Made by a program: the position numbers and the translations under genes | NCBI GenBank assembly: GCA_016706865.1 | Contig: JADJIS010000003.1 | Coordinates: 1,736,001 to 1,800,000, forward strand | DNA length: 64,000 bases | Source of the DNA: Bacteroidota bacterium | GTDB lineage: Bacteria > Bacteroidota > Bacteroidia > Chitinophagales > BACL12 | Reading direction: 5' to 3' | Notes under the pieces: generated by a model | What the model was told of the DNA's origin: nothing | What the model saw: only the letters and a program-made list of their open reading frames with translations | Database searches by the model: none | Part shown: in pieces, positions 53,739 through 61,676 of the stretch | Numbering within the stretch: position 1 is the stretch's first letter | Layout of the letters: each line of letters opens with the position of its first letter

Positions 53739-53756
53739 TTTTTTTTCTCGCAGAGT

Positions 53757-54055
53757 GTGTTTTTTCTTGCAGGGTGTGTTTGTTTCACGCAGAGGTTGCA
53801 GAGGTGCAGAGAGAGCAGAGTTTATAGGATGTGTTTTAATAAAATTAAAATTTTATTGGGGTATATTTTAAATTGATTCTTTAACTACAATTTTCAAGTT
53901 TATTTTTATTATATATATTCAAATTAATTAAATCACTTTTTTTTCTTCGAAAAAAAAATACATTTATTTACAAAACATTATTTTACGAAGTAAAATAATA
54001 AACACATTATTTGTCTCTGCGCTCTCTGCACCCCTGCGAACTCTGCGGGAAACTC
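53757..54055. repeat. Long inverted repeat of CTCTGCG/CGCAGAG phrases between metK and rpoD
   Basis: About 34-bp arms (53788-53821 with CGCAGAGGTTGCAGAGG; 54013-54050 with CTCTGCACCCCTGCGAACTC) flank a very AT-rich 190 bp core. The genes on each side converge here. No coding frame. Confidence 0.65.
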
Positions 54056-54059
54056 TTTT

Positions 54060-54926
54060 TTAACCTAAATATGGTTTTAGAAAATCGCTGGTAGTTGCTT
54101 TGCGAAGACGACGAATAGCTCTTTCTTTAATTTGACGAACGCGCTCGCGGGAAAGATCGAATTTTTGTGCTATTTCGTCAATGCTCATGGGTGTAAATCC
54201 ATTAATTCCGAAATAGGCTGCGATCACCTCTGCTTCACGAGGAGCCAATACTTTAAGCGCTGTAGCGATCTCATTTTTAAGCGATTCGTTTATCAGTGAT
54301 TTATCAGGCGTATCTTCATTTTTATCCTCAAGAATATCTGCCATACTTCCATCTTCAAATTCACCATTTAATGGCGCATCCATGGATATATGTTTGATAT
54401 TACTTAAAATAATTTCTTTAACATCTCCATCTTTTAAATGCAGAACTTCTGCTATTTCTTCTGCGGTAGGTTCACGCTCATTTATTTGTTCAAACTGATT
54501 CGACATTCTATTCATCTTCGAAACATTTCCGGCTTTATTTAATGGTAAACGAATTAATCTGGAATGTTCCACTATTGCCAACATAATTGATTGACGTATC
54601 CACCACACCGCGTAAGATATAAATTTAAATCCTTTTGTCTCATCAAATTTTTTCGCCGATTTAATTAATCCAACATTTCCTTCATTGATCAGATCACTTA
54701 ATGTTAATCCGTGACCCTGATATTGTTTCGCAACTGAAACTACAAAACGCAAATTTGCCATGGTGAGTTTATCAAGTGCATCTTCATCTCCCTCCCTGAT
54801 TTTTTTTGCAAGCACTGCTTCTTCTTCCGGAGTGATCATATCAATTTTCCCGATCTCGGTCAAATACTTTTCGAGAGAATCGTTTTCTCTTGATGTAATG
54901 GAATATGTGATTTTCAGTTGCCTCAT
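54060..54926 (-). CDS. rpoD: Primary RNA polymerase sigma factor RpoD/SigA
   Basis: A 288-residue sigma-70 factor, short for the family because Bacteroidota primary sigma factors lack the long region 1.1. Region 1.2 is near the N-terminus (LEKYLTEIGKIDMITPEEEAVLAKKI). Region 2 has LRFVVSVAKQYQGHGLTLSDLINEGNVGLIKSAKKFDETKGFKFISYAVWWIRQSI, region 3 ALNKAGNVSKMNRMSNQFEQINEREPTAEEI-like sequence, and region 4 TPMSIDEIAQKFDLSRERVRQIKERAIRRLRK. This is the factor that recognises TTTG/TAnnTTTG promoters, which fits the boxes found in this window. Confidence 0.93.
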   Translation of the reverse strand: MRQLKITYSITSRENDSLEKYLTEIGKIDMITPEEEAVLAKKIREGDEDALDKLTMANLRFVVSVAKQYQGHGLTLSDLINEGNVGLIKSAKKFDETKGFKFISYAVWWIRQSIMLAIVEHSRLIRLPLNKAGNVSKMNRMSNQFEQINEREPTAEEIAEVLHLKDGDVKEIILSNIKHISMDAPLNGEFEDGSMADILEDKNEDTPDKSLINESLKNEIATALKVLAPREAEVIAAYFGINGFTPMSIDEIAQKFDLSRERVRQIKERAIRRLRKATTSDFLKPYLG

Positions 54927-55490
54927 ACCGAATATTTAGCACAAATTACGGATTTTAAAATAAATGGTTCCGCATTTGATAAACATATTTCTTAACATGA
55001 CCGAAAAATGAGATGGGAAATGGTGAGTAGTGAGTAGTGAGTAGTGAGTTTGCAACTGCTAACATTGGTGATTGGACTACTTTCCGGAAAATTTATCTTG
55101 ACTGGGGCGAAAAACTTTAGGCTATCATCGAGGCATCTCATTGCTCATAACTCATTACTCATTTAAGAGGGCTTTGATTGGAACCTTCATAGCGGATCAT
55201 ATGATGAGTAATGAGTTATGAGAAATGAGTTTGATCCTGCTAACATTGGTGATTGGATTTCCACCCTGAAAATTTATCTTTCCTGAGAAGAAAAACTTTC
55301 GGCTATCATCGAGGCATCTCATTACTCATAACTCATTACTCATTTAAGAGGTCCGCATCATAATTTTGATTTCAAATGAAACCATCATTTCAGGATGTTC
55401 GAAATACGGACTCACGCCTCACGATTCACGATTCACGAAAAAAAAACGCCGATGAAACACCGGCGTTTTAAATTTGATAAAAAAGTATCC
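54927..55490. repeat. Gene-free region with two ~180-bp repeat units and ATGAGTAATGAGT inverted arms
   Basis: Units begin near 55056 and 55237 (CTGCTAACATTGGTGATTGGA), 181 bp apart, sharing GAAAATTTATCTT, GCTATCATCGAGGCATCTCA and CTCATAACTCATTACTCATTTAAGAGG. A reverse-orientation ATGAGTAATGAGTTATGAG (55202-55220) can pair with both ends. The first 55 bp after the rpoD start hold no clear promoter box; 55018-55050 is a GTAGTGAGTAGTGAG phrase. Confidence 0.75.
55441..55470 (-). terminator. Terminator of pnp
   Basis: Perfect AAAACGCCG / CGGCGTTTT stem, 9-base loop, 21 bp after the pnp stop, followed by a T-run on the minus strand. Confidence 0.88.
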
Positions 55491-57629
55491 TTAATTATTC
55501 GTGCTCGGTTCTCTTTCCGGGCGATCCATTAATACTTTTCTGGATAATTTATATTTACCGGTCTTGCGGTCGATGTCCAATAATTTCACTTTTATTTTAT
55601 CACCTTCCTTTAAAACACCTTCTAAAGTTTCAAGGCGAGCCCAGCTTACTTCAGATATATGTAATAAACCTTCTTTACCAGGTAAAAATTCAACAAAGGC
55701 TCCGTAAGGCATGATGGATTTTACTTTTGCATCATATACATCTCCAATATCCGGAACTGCGGTAATTCCTTTTATTTTAGAAACTGCAGCTTCAATACTT
55801 TCTTTATTTGGAGATGATATATTTATAATACCAAATTCACCAACTTCCTCAATAGAAATTTCAGCACCTGTTTCACGTTGCATTTCCTGAATAATTTTTC
55901 CACCAGGTCCGATAACAGCTCCGATAAATTCTCTAGGAATTTGCATCATCACAATTCTTGGTGCATGTGGTTTATAATCAGCGCGCGGAGCAGTCATTGT
56001 TTTACCCATTTCATTTAAAATGTGTAATCTTCCCGCTTTAGCTTGTAATAATGCTTCTCTCACAACACCAAAACTCAATCCATCCACTTTTATATCCATT
56101 TGTGTTGCCGTGATACCATTTACAGTACCTGCAACTTTAAAGTCCATATCTCCAAGATGATCTTCATCTCCAAGTATATCACTTAAAATTGCGTAACGCG
56201 TCATGTTTGGTTCAGATATTAATCCCATTGCAATACCTGCAACCGGTTTTTTAATTTGGATACCTGCATCCATTAATGCTAAAGTTCCTGCGCAAACAGT
56301 TGCCATACTCGACGAACCATTTGATTCTAAAATATCGGAAACAACACGTACAGTATAAACATTATCTTCCGGTAAGGTCCATTTTAATGCGCGCATTGCA
56401 AGGTTACCATGACCAACTTCTCTTCGACCAAGGCCACGCATTGGTTTTGCCTCACCTGTAGAGAATGGAGGGAAATTATAATGCAATAAAAATTTACTTG
56501 TTCCTTCGTGTACTACTCCATCAATTAATTGTTCATCTCTTTTTGAACCGAGTGTAACAGTTGTAAGAGATTGAGTTTCACCTCTTGTAAAAACTGCAGA
56601 ACCATGTGCTGATGGAAGATAGTCCACTTCACACCAGATATCTCTGATCTCATCCATTTTTCTTCCATCCAAACGCTGTTTATCCGTTAAGATCATTTCG
56701 CGCATTGCATGTTTTTCGATATCGTGATAATAGGTAGAAATAAATCCACCTTTTTCTGCTAATTCCTCTTCAGTAAATAATGCAGTGAATTCTTCTTTCA
56801 CTTTTTTGAATGCCTCATGACGTTCTTCTTTTTTTGAAGGCATATGAGCAACCATACTAACTTTATCATACAATTCTCTCCACATTCTTGCACGAAGATC
56901 TTCATCATGTGTTTCGTGATTGTATTCGCGTTTTGTTTCTTTTCCCGCCATCTTGGAAAATTCAGATAATGCTTCACATTGCATTTGAATAGCCTGATGG
57001 GCGAGACGAATTGCTTCTAACATATCATCTTCGGTGATCTCTTTCATTTCACCTTCCACCATTACTACATCTTTATGGCTACCCGCAACTATCATATCAA
57101 TATCTGATAATGCAAGTTCGCTTCGAGTTGGGTTGATGATGTAATTTCCATTTACTCTACCCACTCTCACTTCTGAGATAGGTCCGTTAAAAGGAACATC
57201 AGAAACCGCCATGGCACCTGCTGCTGCAAAACATGCCAATGCATCAGGAAGAATTTCTTTGTCGAGGGAGATCAAGGTAACAAGCACCTGTGTTTCCGCG
57301 TGATAATTATTCGGAAACATCGGGCGCATCGCGCGATCGATCAATCTGCTGATCAGAATTTCATATTCTGAAGGTCTTGCTTCGCGTTTTAAGAATCCGC
57401 CGGGTAATCTACCTGCAGATGCATAATTTTCGCGATAATCTACTGTAAGAGGCATAAAATCTACTCCTGCTTTTGCCTCTTTTGCCGATACTACTGTTGC
57501 CAGTAACATCGTTTCGCCACAACGCACTACTACGGAGCCGTCGGCTTGTTTTGCCAATTTTCCCGTTTCGATGGAAATTATCTTTCCCCCGCCCAGGTCG
57601 ATGGTTTTTGTGATCGGATTTGGTTTCAT
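55491..57629 (-). CDS. pnp: Polyribonucleotide nucleotidyltransferase (PNPase)
   Basis: A 712-residue phosphorolytic 3'-5' exoribonuclease of the RNA degradosome. Two RNase PH domains (about 10-145 and 325-470) flank a helical linker. The active-site segment includes GRREVGHGNLAMRAL, and the C-terminal half DILGDEDHLGDMDFKVAGTVNGITATQMDIKVDGL. A KH domain (about 570-620, IGAVIGPGGKIIQEMQRETGAEISIEE, GxxG loop) and an S1 domain (about 630-700, GDVYDAKVKSIMPYGAFVEFLPGKEGLLHISEVSW) follow. Complete. Confidence 0.97.
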   Translation of the reverse strand: MKPNPITKTIDLGGGKIISIETGKLAKQADGSVVVRCGETMLLATVVSAKEAKAGVDFMPLTVDYRENYASAGRLPGGFLKREARPSEYEILISRLIDRAMRPMFPNNYHAETQVLVTLISLDKEILPDALACFAAAGAMAVSDVPFNGPISEVRVGRVNGNYIINPTRSELALSDIDMIVAGSHKDVVMVEGEMKEITEDDMLEAIRLAHQAIQMQCEALSEFSKMAGKETKREYNHETHDEDLRARMWRELYDKVSMVAHMPSKKEERHEAFKKVKEEFTALFTEEELAEKGGFISTYYHDIEKHAMREMILTDKQRLDGRKMDEIRDIWCEVDYLPSAHGSAVFTRGETQSLTTVTLGSKRDEQLIDGVVHEGTSKFLLHYNFPPFSTGEAKPMRGLGRREVGHGNLAMRALKWTLPEDNVYTVRVVSDILESNGSSSMATVCAGTLALMDAGIQIKKPVAGIAMGLISEPNMTRYAILSDILGDEDHLGDMDFKVAGTVNGITATQMDIKVDGLSFGVVREALLQAKAGRLHILNEMGKTMTAPRADYKPHAPRIVMMQIPREFIGAVIGPGGKIIQEMQRETGAEISIEEVGEFGIINISSPNKESIEAAVSKIKGITAVPDIGDVYDAKVKSIMPYGAFVEFLPGKEGLLHISEVSWARLETLEGVLKEGDKIKVKLLDIDRKTGKYKLSRKVLMDRPEREPSTNN

Positions 57630-57734
57630 TGTTTAATTAAAATTTGAGAGCAGGAGTTTGAAGTAATTTTTGGGGTTGTTTTATCAGGGAAAATATTTTT
57701 AATCAAACTCCACACCCAGGTTAAAAAATAGAAC

Positions 57735-57775
57735 TCGAAAACTGCAACTGCGACTGTGACTGCGACTGTGACTTC
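57735..57775. repeat. GACTGY hexamer repeat upstream of pnp
   Basis: CGAAAACTGCAACTGCGACTG followed by GTGACT and GCGACT alternation, about six units. Same family as 11173-11213 in the valS-flanking array. Confidence 0.8.
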
Positions 57776-57790
57776 TCCAAATTCTGTAAA

Positions 57791-57833
57791 ATAAAAAATG
57801 GGCTATGGGGTAATAAAATTTCCTCATAGCCCA
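57791..57833 (-). terminator. Terminator of rpsO
   Basis: TGGGCTATG(G/A)GG pairs with CCTCATAGCCCA, 12 bp with one mismatch, followed by TTTTTTATTTTA on the minus strand. Confidence 0.88.
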
Positions 57834-57853
57834 AGAATATGTTCATACAATAA

Positions 57854-58126
57854 TTATCTGCGGATATTTAACTTCTCTATCAATGAACGATATCCAACGA
57901 TATCTTTTTTCATCATATAGTTTAAGAACCTGCGGCGTTTACCAACCAACATCAATAAACTGCGTTTTGTTGCGAAGTCTTTTTTGTTTTCCTTCAGATG
58001 TTCTGTTAGGTGATTGATACGAGCTGTAAACAGCGCTATCTGTGCCTCTACAGAACCTGTATTTGCTTCAGAACCACCGTGTTCCTTAAAAATTTCTTTC
58101 CTCTTTTCTGATGATACTACTGGCAT
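57854..58126 (-). CDS. rpsO: 30S ribosomal protein S15
   Basis: Ninety residues from the chosen ATG (MPVVSSEKRKEIF), the standard S15 length. An in-frame ATG at 58156 would add ten residues, but it falls on the promoter -7 box, so it is rejected. Conserved features are HGGSEANTGSVEAQIALFTARINHLTEHLKENKKDFATKRSLLMLVGKRRRFLNYM, which binds 16S rRNA helices and contacts the S6/S18 platform. It is transcribed on the same strand as pnp, and rpsO-pnp adjacency is an old bacterial linkage. Confidence 0.97.
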   Translation of the reverse strand: MPVVSSEKRKEIFKEHGGSEANTGSVEAQIALFTARINHLTEHLKENKKDFATKRSLLMLVGKRRRFLNYMMKKDIVGYRSLIEKLNIRR

Positions 58127-58153
58127 TGTATAATTGCTTTTTGAATTGAGGAG

Positions 58154-58184
58154 CAAAGATAGAGGTTATTGTTGGAATTACAAA
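58154..58184 (-). promoter_or_regulatory. rpsO promoter, TTTG-N19-TATCTTTG
   Basis: On the minus strand TTTG (58184-58181), 19 bases, then TATCTTTG (58161-58154). This is an exact match to the Bacteroidota primary-sigma consensus. Expected transcription start is near 58147, about 20 bases before the ATG at 58126. Confidence 0.85.
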
Positions 58185-58210
58185 GCAGTTTCGTAAGATT
58201 CGAAGGGAGA

Positions 58211-58506
58211 AGATTCGAAGGGAGAAGGGGAAGGGTCTAAGGAGGAAAAAAGGAAGGAAGGTGAGTAAGGTTTAAAAAGGGGGCTTACACTTATTAAGAA
58301 AACTTTGATTCGAAGGAACTGAGGGTCTCGCTCTTAGCGAGGCTCTCAGTAAGGGCCTCGAAAAAGATTCGAAGGGAGAAGGGGAAGGGTCTAAGGAGGG
58401 AAAAAGGAAGGAAGGTGAGTAAGGTTTAAAAAGGGGGCTTACACTTATTAAGAAAACTTTGATTCGAAGGAACTGAGGGTCTCGCTCTTAGCGAGGCTCT
58501 CAGTAA
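58211..58506. repeat. Two near-identical 142-bp direct repeats with internal hairpins
   Basis: Copies at 58211-58352 and 58365-58506 differ at one base. Each has AGATTCGAAGGGAGAAGGGG, TCTAAGGAGG, GGAAGGAAGG, GGTTTAAAAAGGGGG and ends with a 12-bp stem-loop (GAGGGTCTCGCT / AGCGAGGCTCTC). A CTCTCAGTAATGG unit is then repeated four times to about 58590. The first part is shared with 19459-19590. Confidence 0.95.
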
Positions 58507-58613
58507 TGGTAATTATGAAAGGCTCTCAGTAATGGCAAATTTTTAAAAACTCTCAGTAATGGCAAATTTTTAAAGGCTCTCAGTAATGGCAATTCACAAA
58601 AAAAGTATCTCCC

Positions 58614-58756
58614 GAAGCAACAATCACCAATGTTACAAACTGCCCACGGGCCCCAGCCCCAAAGGGGAGATATAGTTCCAGTATTAAATTTTAGTAACCA
58701 TTTAATTCGTAGGAATCATTACCAATGTTACAAACTGCCCACTGTTTACTGCCCAC
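58614..58756. repeat. Two head/tail units abutting the accD stop
   Basis: Heads at 58625-58644 and 58720-58739 match CACCAATGTTACAAACTGCC (exactly in the first). The second tail, ACTGTTTACTGCCCACTC, ends at the accD stop codon. Confidence 0.85.
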
Positions 58757-59629
58757 TCACTCCCCCATCAAATGCTCAATCAATACCGAAACTTTCTGCT
58801 TAAGATCCTTCCTCTCCACAATCAGATCCAAAAACCCACTTTCCAGCACAAATTCAGCAGACTGGAAACCTTTAGGCAGATCTTTTTTGATGGTTTCTTT
58901 TACCACACGAGGTCCGGCGAAACCGATGAGTGCTTTTGGTTCAGCGATATTAATATCCCCAAGCATGGCATAACTGGCTGTTACACCGCCGGTAGTTGGG
59001 TCGGTGCACAGAGAAATATAGGGAAGCTGATGTTTAGATAATAAAGTGAGTTTAGCGGAAGTTTTTGCCATTTGCATGAGTGAAAATCCGCTTTCCATCA
59101 TGCGTGCACCACCTGATTTTGAGATGATCATTAATGGTAAATGATGCTCAACACAATGATCAATAGCGCGTGAAATTCTTTCACCAACAACCACACCCAT
59201 ACTACCACCGATAAATTCGAAATTCATACAACAAATTACCGATTCACGACCTTCAATTTTACCCAGACCCACGCTTAGTGCATCGGTGTAATTGGATTTT
59301 TTGAGAGCATCCTGCAATCGGGATTCGTAATCTTTGATATCCTTAAAATTTAAGGCATCTTTCGACATGATATTTTCAAAAAGCAGGGTATGTTCCCCTC
59401 CATCAAAAAATACGGAGAAATATTCGTTGGAACCTATCCGGCCGTGGTAATTACAGGCGGGACAACACCAAAGTTTATCCTTGTATTCTTCCGTTGTAGT
59501 CGTTTTTTTGCACTCCGGACAACGCCACCACACACCTTCCGGTGTATCCAGTTTTTCCTCCGTGGGCGTATCTATTCCTCGCCCTTTGCGTTTAAACCAG
59601 CTTACTTTTTCGGGTTTTTGTTCAGACAT
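58757..59629 (-). CDS. accD: Acetyl-CoA carboxylase carboxyltransferase subunit beta
   Basis: A 290-residue subunit of the biotin-dependent acetyl-CoA carboxylase that makes malonyl-CoA for fatty-acid synthesis. N-terminal zinc finger CPECKK...WCCPACNYHG (four Cys, about residues 35-60), crotonase-like core with MNFEFIGGSMGVVVGERISRAI and SGGARMMESGFSLMQMAKTS, and SYAMLGDINIAEPKALIGFAGPRV. accA, accB and accC lie elsewhere. Link to the window: it depends on the biotin made by the bioDA pathway at 4-6 kb. Confidence 0.96.
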   Translation of the reverse strand: MSEQKPEKVSWFKRKGRGIDTPTEEKLDTPEGVWWRCPECKKTTTTEEYKDKLWCCPACNYHGRIGSNEYFSVFFDGGEHTLLFENIMSKDALNFKDIKDYESRLQDALKKSNYTDALSVGLGKIEGRESVICCMNFEFIGGSMGVVVGERISRAIDHCVEHHLPLMIISKSGGARMMESGFSLMQMAKTSAKLTLLSKHQLPYISLCTDPTTGGVTASYAMLGDINIAEPKALIGFAGPRVVKETIKKDLPKGFQSAEFVLESGFLDLIVERKDLKQKVSVLIEHLMGE

Positions 59630-59703
59630 TCTGCAATCCCTTTTTTATGCTCGTTAAAAAAATAATTTTAACTAAAGCAATTTAAATTTTTGGTTAAAGG
59701 AAA

Positions 59704-60777
59704 TTAAGCAATCGTTACATCTTTGGATAAATATACGTCCTGAATGGCATTTAAAATACCTACGCCATCTTTCATTGGACGCTGGAATGCTTTTCTCCCT
59801 GAAATAAGACCCATTCCGCCAGCTCTTTTATTAATAACTGCCGTAATTACAGCTTCATTAATATCTGCTTCCCCGGTGGATGCTCCGCCTGAATTTATCA
59901 ATCCCGCGCGTCCCATATAACAATTTGCAACCTGGTAACGGCAAAGGTCGATGGGGTGATCTGTAGTTAGTTCTTCGTAAATGCGTTTATCATTCTTACC
60001 GTAAGCAGATTCTTTTGTGTTTAAGGCAAGGTAACCACCATTATTTTCAGGCAATTTTTGTTTGATGATATCCGCTTCGATAGTAACACCTAAGTGATTA
60101 GCCTGACCAGTTAGATCCGCGCTCAAATGATAATCCACACCATCTTTTTTGAATGAGGGATTTCTAAGGTAACACCATAAAATAGTGCCCATTCCCAATT
60201 CATGAGCATATGCAAAAGCTTTACTCACTTCTTGAATTTGCCTTGCAGATTCATCGGAACCAAAATAAATGGTAGCACCGATAGCAGCCGCACCCAAATC
60301 CCAACAGGATTTTACGGATGCAAACATGATCTGGTCGAATTTATTGGGATAGGTTAAAAATTCGTTGTGGTTTACTTTTACGATCAATGGTATCTTATGG
60401 GCATATTTTCTTGCGATCATACCCAATCCACCATAAGTTGTGGCAACAGCATTGCAACCGCCTTCGATGGCGAGTTTCACAATATTTTCCGGATCGAAAT
60501 AAATAGGATTTTTTGCAAAGGATGCACCTGCACTATGTTCAATACCCTGATCAACTGGAAGTATAGATAAATAACCTGTATTTGCCAATCTACCAGTACC
60601 ATACATTTGTTGTAAGTTCCTGAGAACCTGTGGATTGCGATCAGATCCTACCCAAATTCTATCAACAAAATCCGGTCCGGGTAAATGTATACTTTCTTTA
60701 GAGATCGTTTTTGTCTGGTGATTTAATAAATAATCGGCCTTATCGCCGAGCAGACTTACAATTTTGTTAATGGCCAT
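59704..60777 (-). CDS. fbaB: Class I fructose-bisphosphate aldolase (FbaB/DhnA type)
   Basis: A 357-residue aldolase of the Schiff-base, metal-independent DhnA class. PVDQGIEH (substrate phosphate/active-site loop), GGCNAVATTYGGLGM, LIVKVNHNEF, the AAAIGATIYFGSDESARQI segment and the C-terminal GLINSGGASTGEADINEAVITAVINKRAGGMGLISGRKAFQR (phosphate binding, GLISGRKAFQ) all fit. It interconverts fructose-1,6-bisphosphate with triose phosphates in glycolysis/gluconeogenesis. Complete. Confidence 0.92.
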   Translation of the reverse strand: MAINKIVSLLGDKADYLLNHQTKTISKESIHLPGPDFVDRIWVGSDRNPQVLRNLQQMYGTGRLANTGYLSILPVDQGIEHSAGASFAKNPIYFDPENIVKLAIEGGCNAVATTYGGLGMIARKYAHKIPLIVKVNHNEFLTYPNKFDQIMFASVKSCWDLGAAAIGATIYFGSDESARQIQEVSKAFAYAHELGMGTILWCYLRNPSFKKDGVDYHLSADLTGQANHLGVTIEADIIKQKLPENNGGYLALNTKESAYGKNDKRIYEELTTDHPIDLCRYQVANCYMGRAGLINSGGASTGEADINEAVITAVINKRAGGMGLISGRKAFQRPMKDGVGILNAIQDVYLSKDVTIA

Positions 60778-60851
60778 GCTTCTTGTATGTTTAAGTTCAA
60801 ATTAATTTGGCTGTGCAACCCGGAAGGGCTAAACAACGGCAAAAATAACAA

Positions 60852-60874
60852 ACCCCGATAACAATTACCGGGGT
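60852..60874 (-). terminator. Terminator after tRNA-Gln
   Basis: ACCCCG / CGGGGT, 6 bp, 11-base loop, followed on the minus strand by TTGTTATTTTTG, five bases from the tRNA 3' end. Confidence 0.75.
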
Positions 60875-60879
60875 CGCTG

Positions 60880-60952
60880 TTGGCCGACTAGGGCTCGAAC
60901 CTAGACTCTTCTGAACCAAAATCAGACGTGTTGCCAGTTACACTATCAGCCA
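60880..60952 (-). tRNA. tRNA-Gln (anticodon UUG)
   Basis: 73 nt cloverleaf on the minus strand: acceptor TGGCTGA / TCGGCCA (one G-U), anticodon stem TCTGA / TCAGA with 7-base loop TTTTGGT giving anticodon TTG, T-arm CTAGG TTCGAGC CCTAG, discriminator A. The CCA end is not encoded. Decodes CAA (and CAG by wobble). Confidence 0.95.
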
Positions 60953-61069
60953 ATTTTTTGATTTTGGAGCTGCAAAGATATTTTATTGCGGGCAAGGATG
61001 CAAATAGAAAGGATAAAAGATTGCCGTTTTGAGATCAAATACCATCTAAATTTTTAGAAATCATTTTTT

Positions 61070-61651
61070 CTAATGCATTCTTTTTCCGCTTAACTCCAAT
61101 TGTTTCATAACGTTTGCTTCAAATTCCAACCATTCGGTCCATCTCTTTTTTACTTTTTCCGTTCCAACATATTCGTTTGCCAATTCAATAAATAACCGAT
61201 AATGACCTGCTTCGCTTATCATAAATTCGCGATAAAAGGAACGTAATGCTTCTTCCTTCAATCCTTCACTCAATAATCGAAACCGCTCACAACTTCTCGC
61301 TTCTATTAAAGCAGCAAATAATAATTTTTCGAGCATCTGATCTTCCTTTGTTCCTCCTTTTCGCTGAAATTTTACTAATTGTGCCACATACTCATCACTG
61401 CGTTGATTGCCTAATTTTAAATTTCGATTTTTTAATTCTTTTAATACCATTCTGAAATGTCCCCATTCTTCCGTTACAATTGGAGCAAGCTCTTCCACTA
61501 ATCTTTCGCGATAAGGATATTGTTGAATAATAGAGATAACAGTAGACGCAGCCTTTTGCTCACAATAAGCATGGTCGGTAAGAATTTCCTGTAAACTCAT
61601 TTCCGCAAGATCTACCCATCGCGGGTCAGTGGGTAATTTTAAACCTAACAT
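61070..61651 (-). CDS. miaE: tRNA-(2-methylthio-N6-isopentenyladenosine-37) hydroxylase MiaE
   Basis: A 193-residue non-haem di-iron hydroxylase that converts ms2i6A to ms2io6A in tRNA. The ATG at 61651 starts MLGLKLPTDPRWVDLAE, the usual MiaE beginning. The longer frame to 61732 adds residues of no family character and overlaps the divergent gene. Ferritin-like iron ligands appear in the ILTDHAYCEQKAASTVIS helix, the EEWGHF helix, the ALIEARSCERF helix and the SEAGHY helix, i.e. ExxH patterns in pairs. Transcribed divergently from the glycosyltransferase with 25 bp between starts. Confidence 0.9.
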   Translation of the reverse strand: MLGLKLPTDPRWVDLAEMSLQEILTDHAYCEQKAASTVISIIQQYPYRERLVEELAPIVTEEWGHFRMVLKELKNRNLKLGNQRSDEYVAQLVKFQRKGGTKEDQMLEKLLFAALIEARSCERFRLLSEGLKEEALRSFYREFMISEAGHYRLFIELANEYVGTEKVKKRWTEWLEFEANVMKQLELSGKRMH

Positions 61652-61665
61652 TTCAGATATTTGTG

Positions 61666-61673
61666 CAAATTTA
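61666..61673 (-). promoter_or_regulatory. -7 box (TAAATTTG) of miaE
   Basis: Perfect TAnnTTTG on the minus strand, 14 bp before the chosen ATG, inside the 25-bp divergent gap. Confidence 0.5.
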
Positions 61674-61676
61674 CAA

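Larger units (their letters stand above)
58157..58756. other. Gene-free repeat region between rpsO and accD
   Basis: It holds the rpsO promoter, then the 142-bp tandem duplication with hairpins, a CTCTCAGTAATGG microrepeat, and two head/tail units running into the accD stop. No coding frame is credible. Confidence 0.75.

Noticed and set aside
58127..58156. Ten-residue N-terminal extension of ribosomal protein S15
   Set aside because: It overlaps the rpsO -7 box, and S15 normally starts at the internal ATG.
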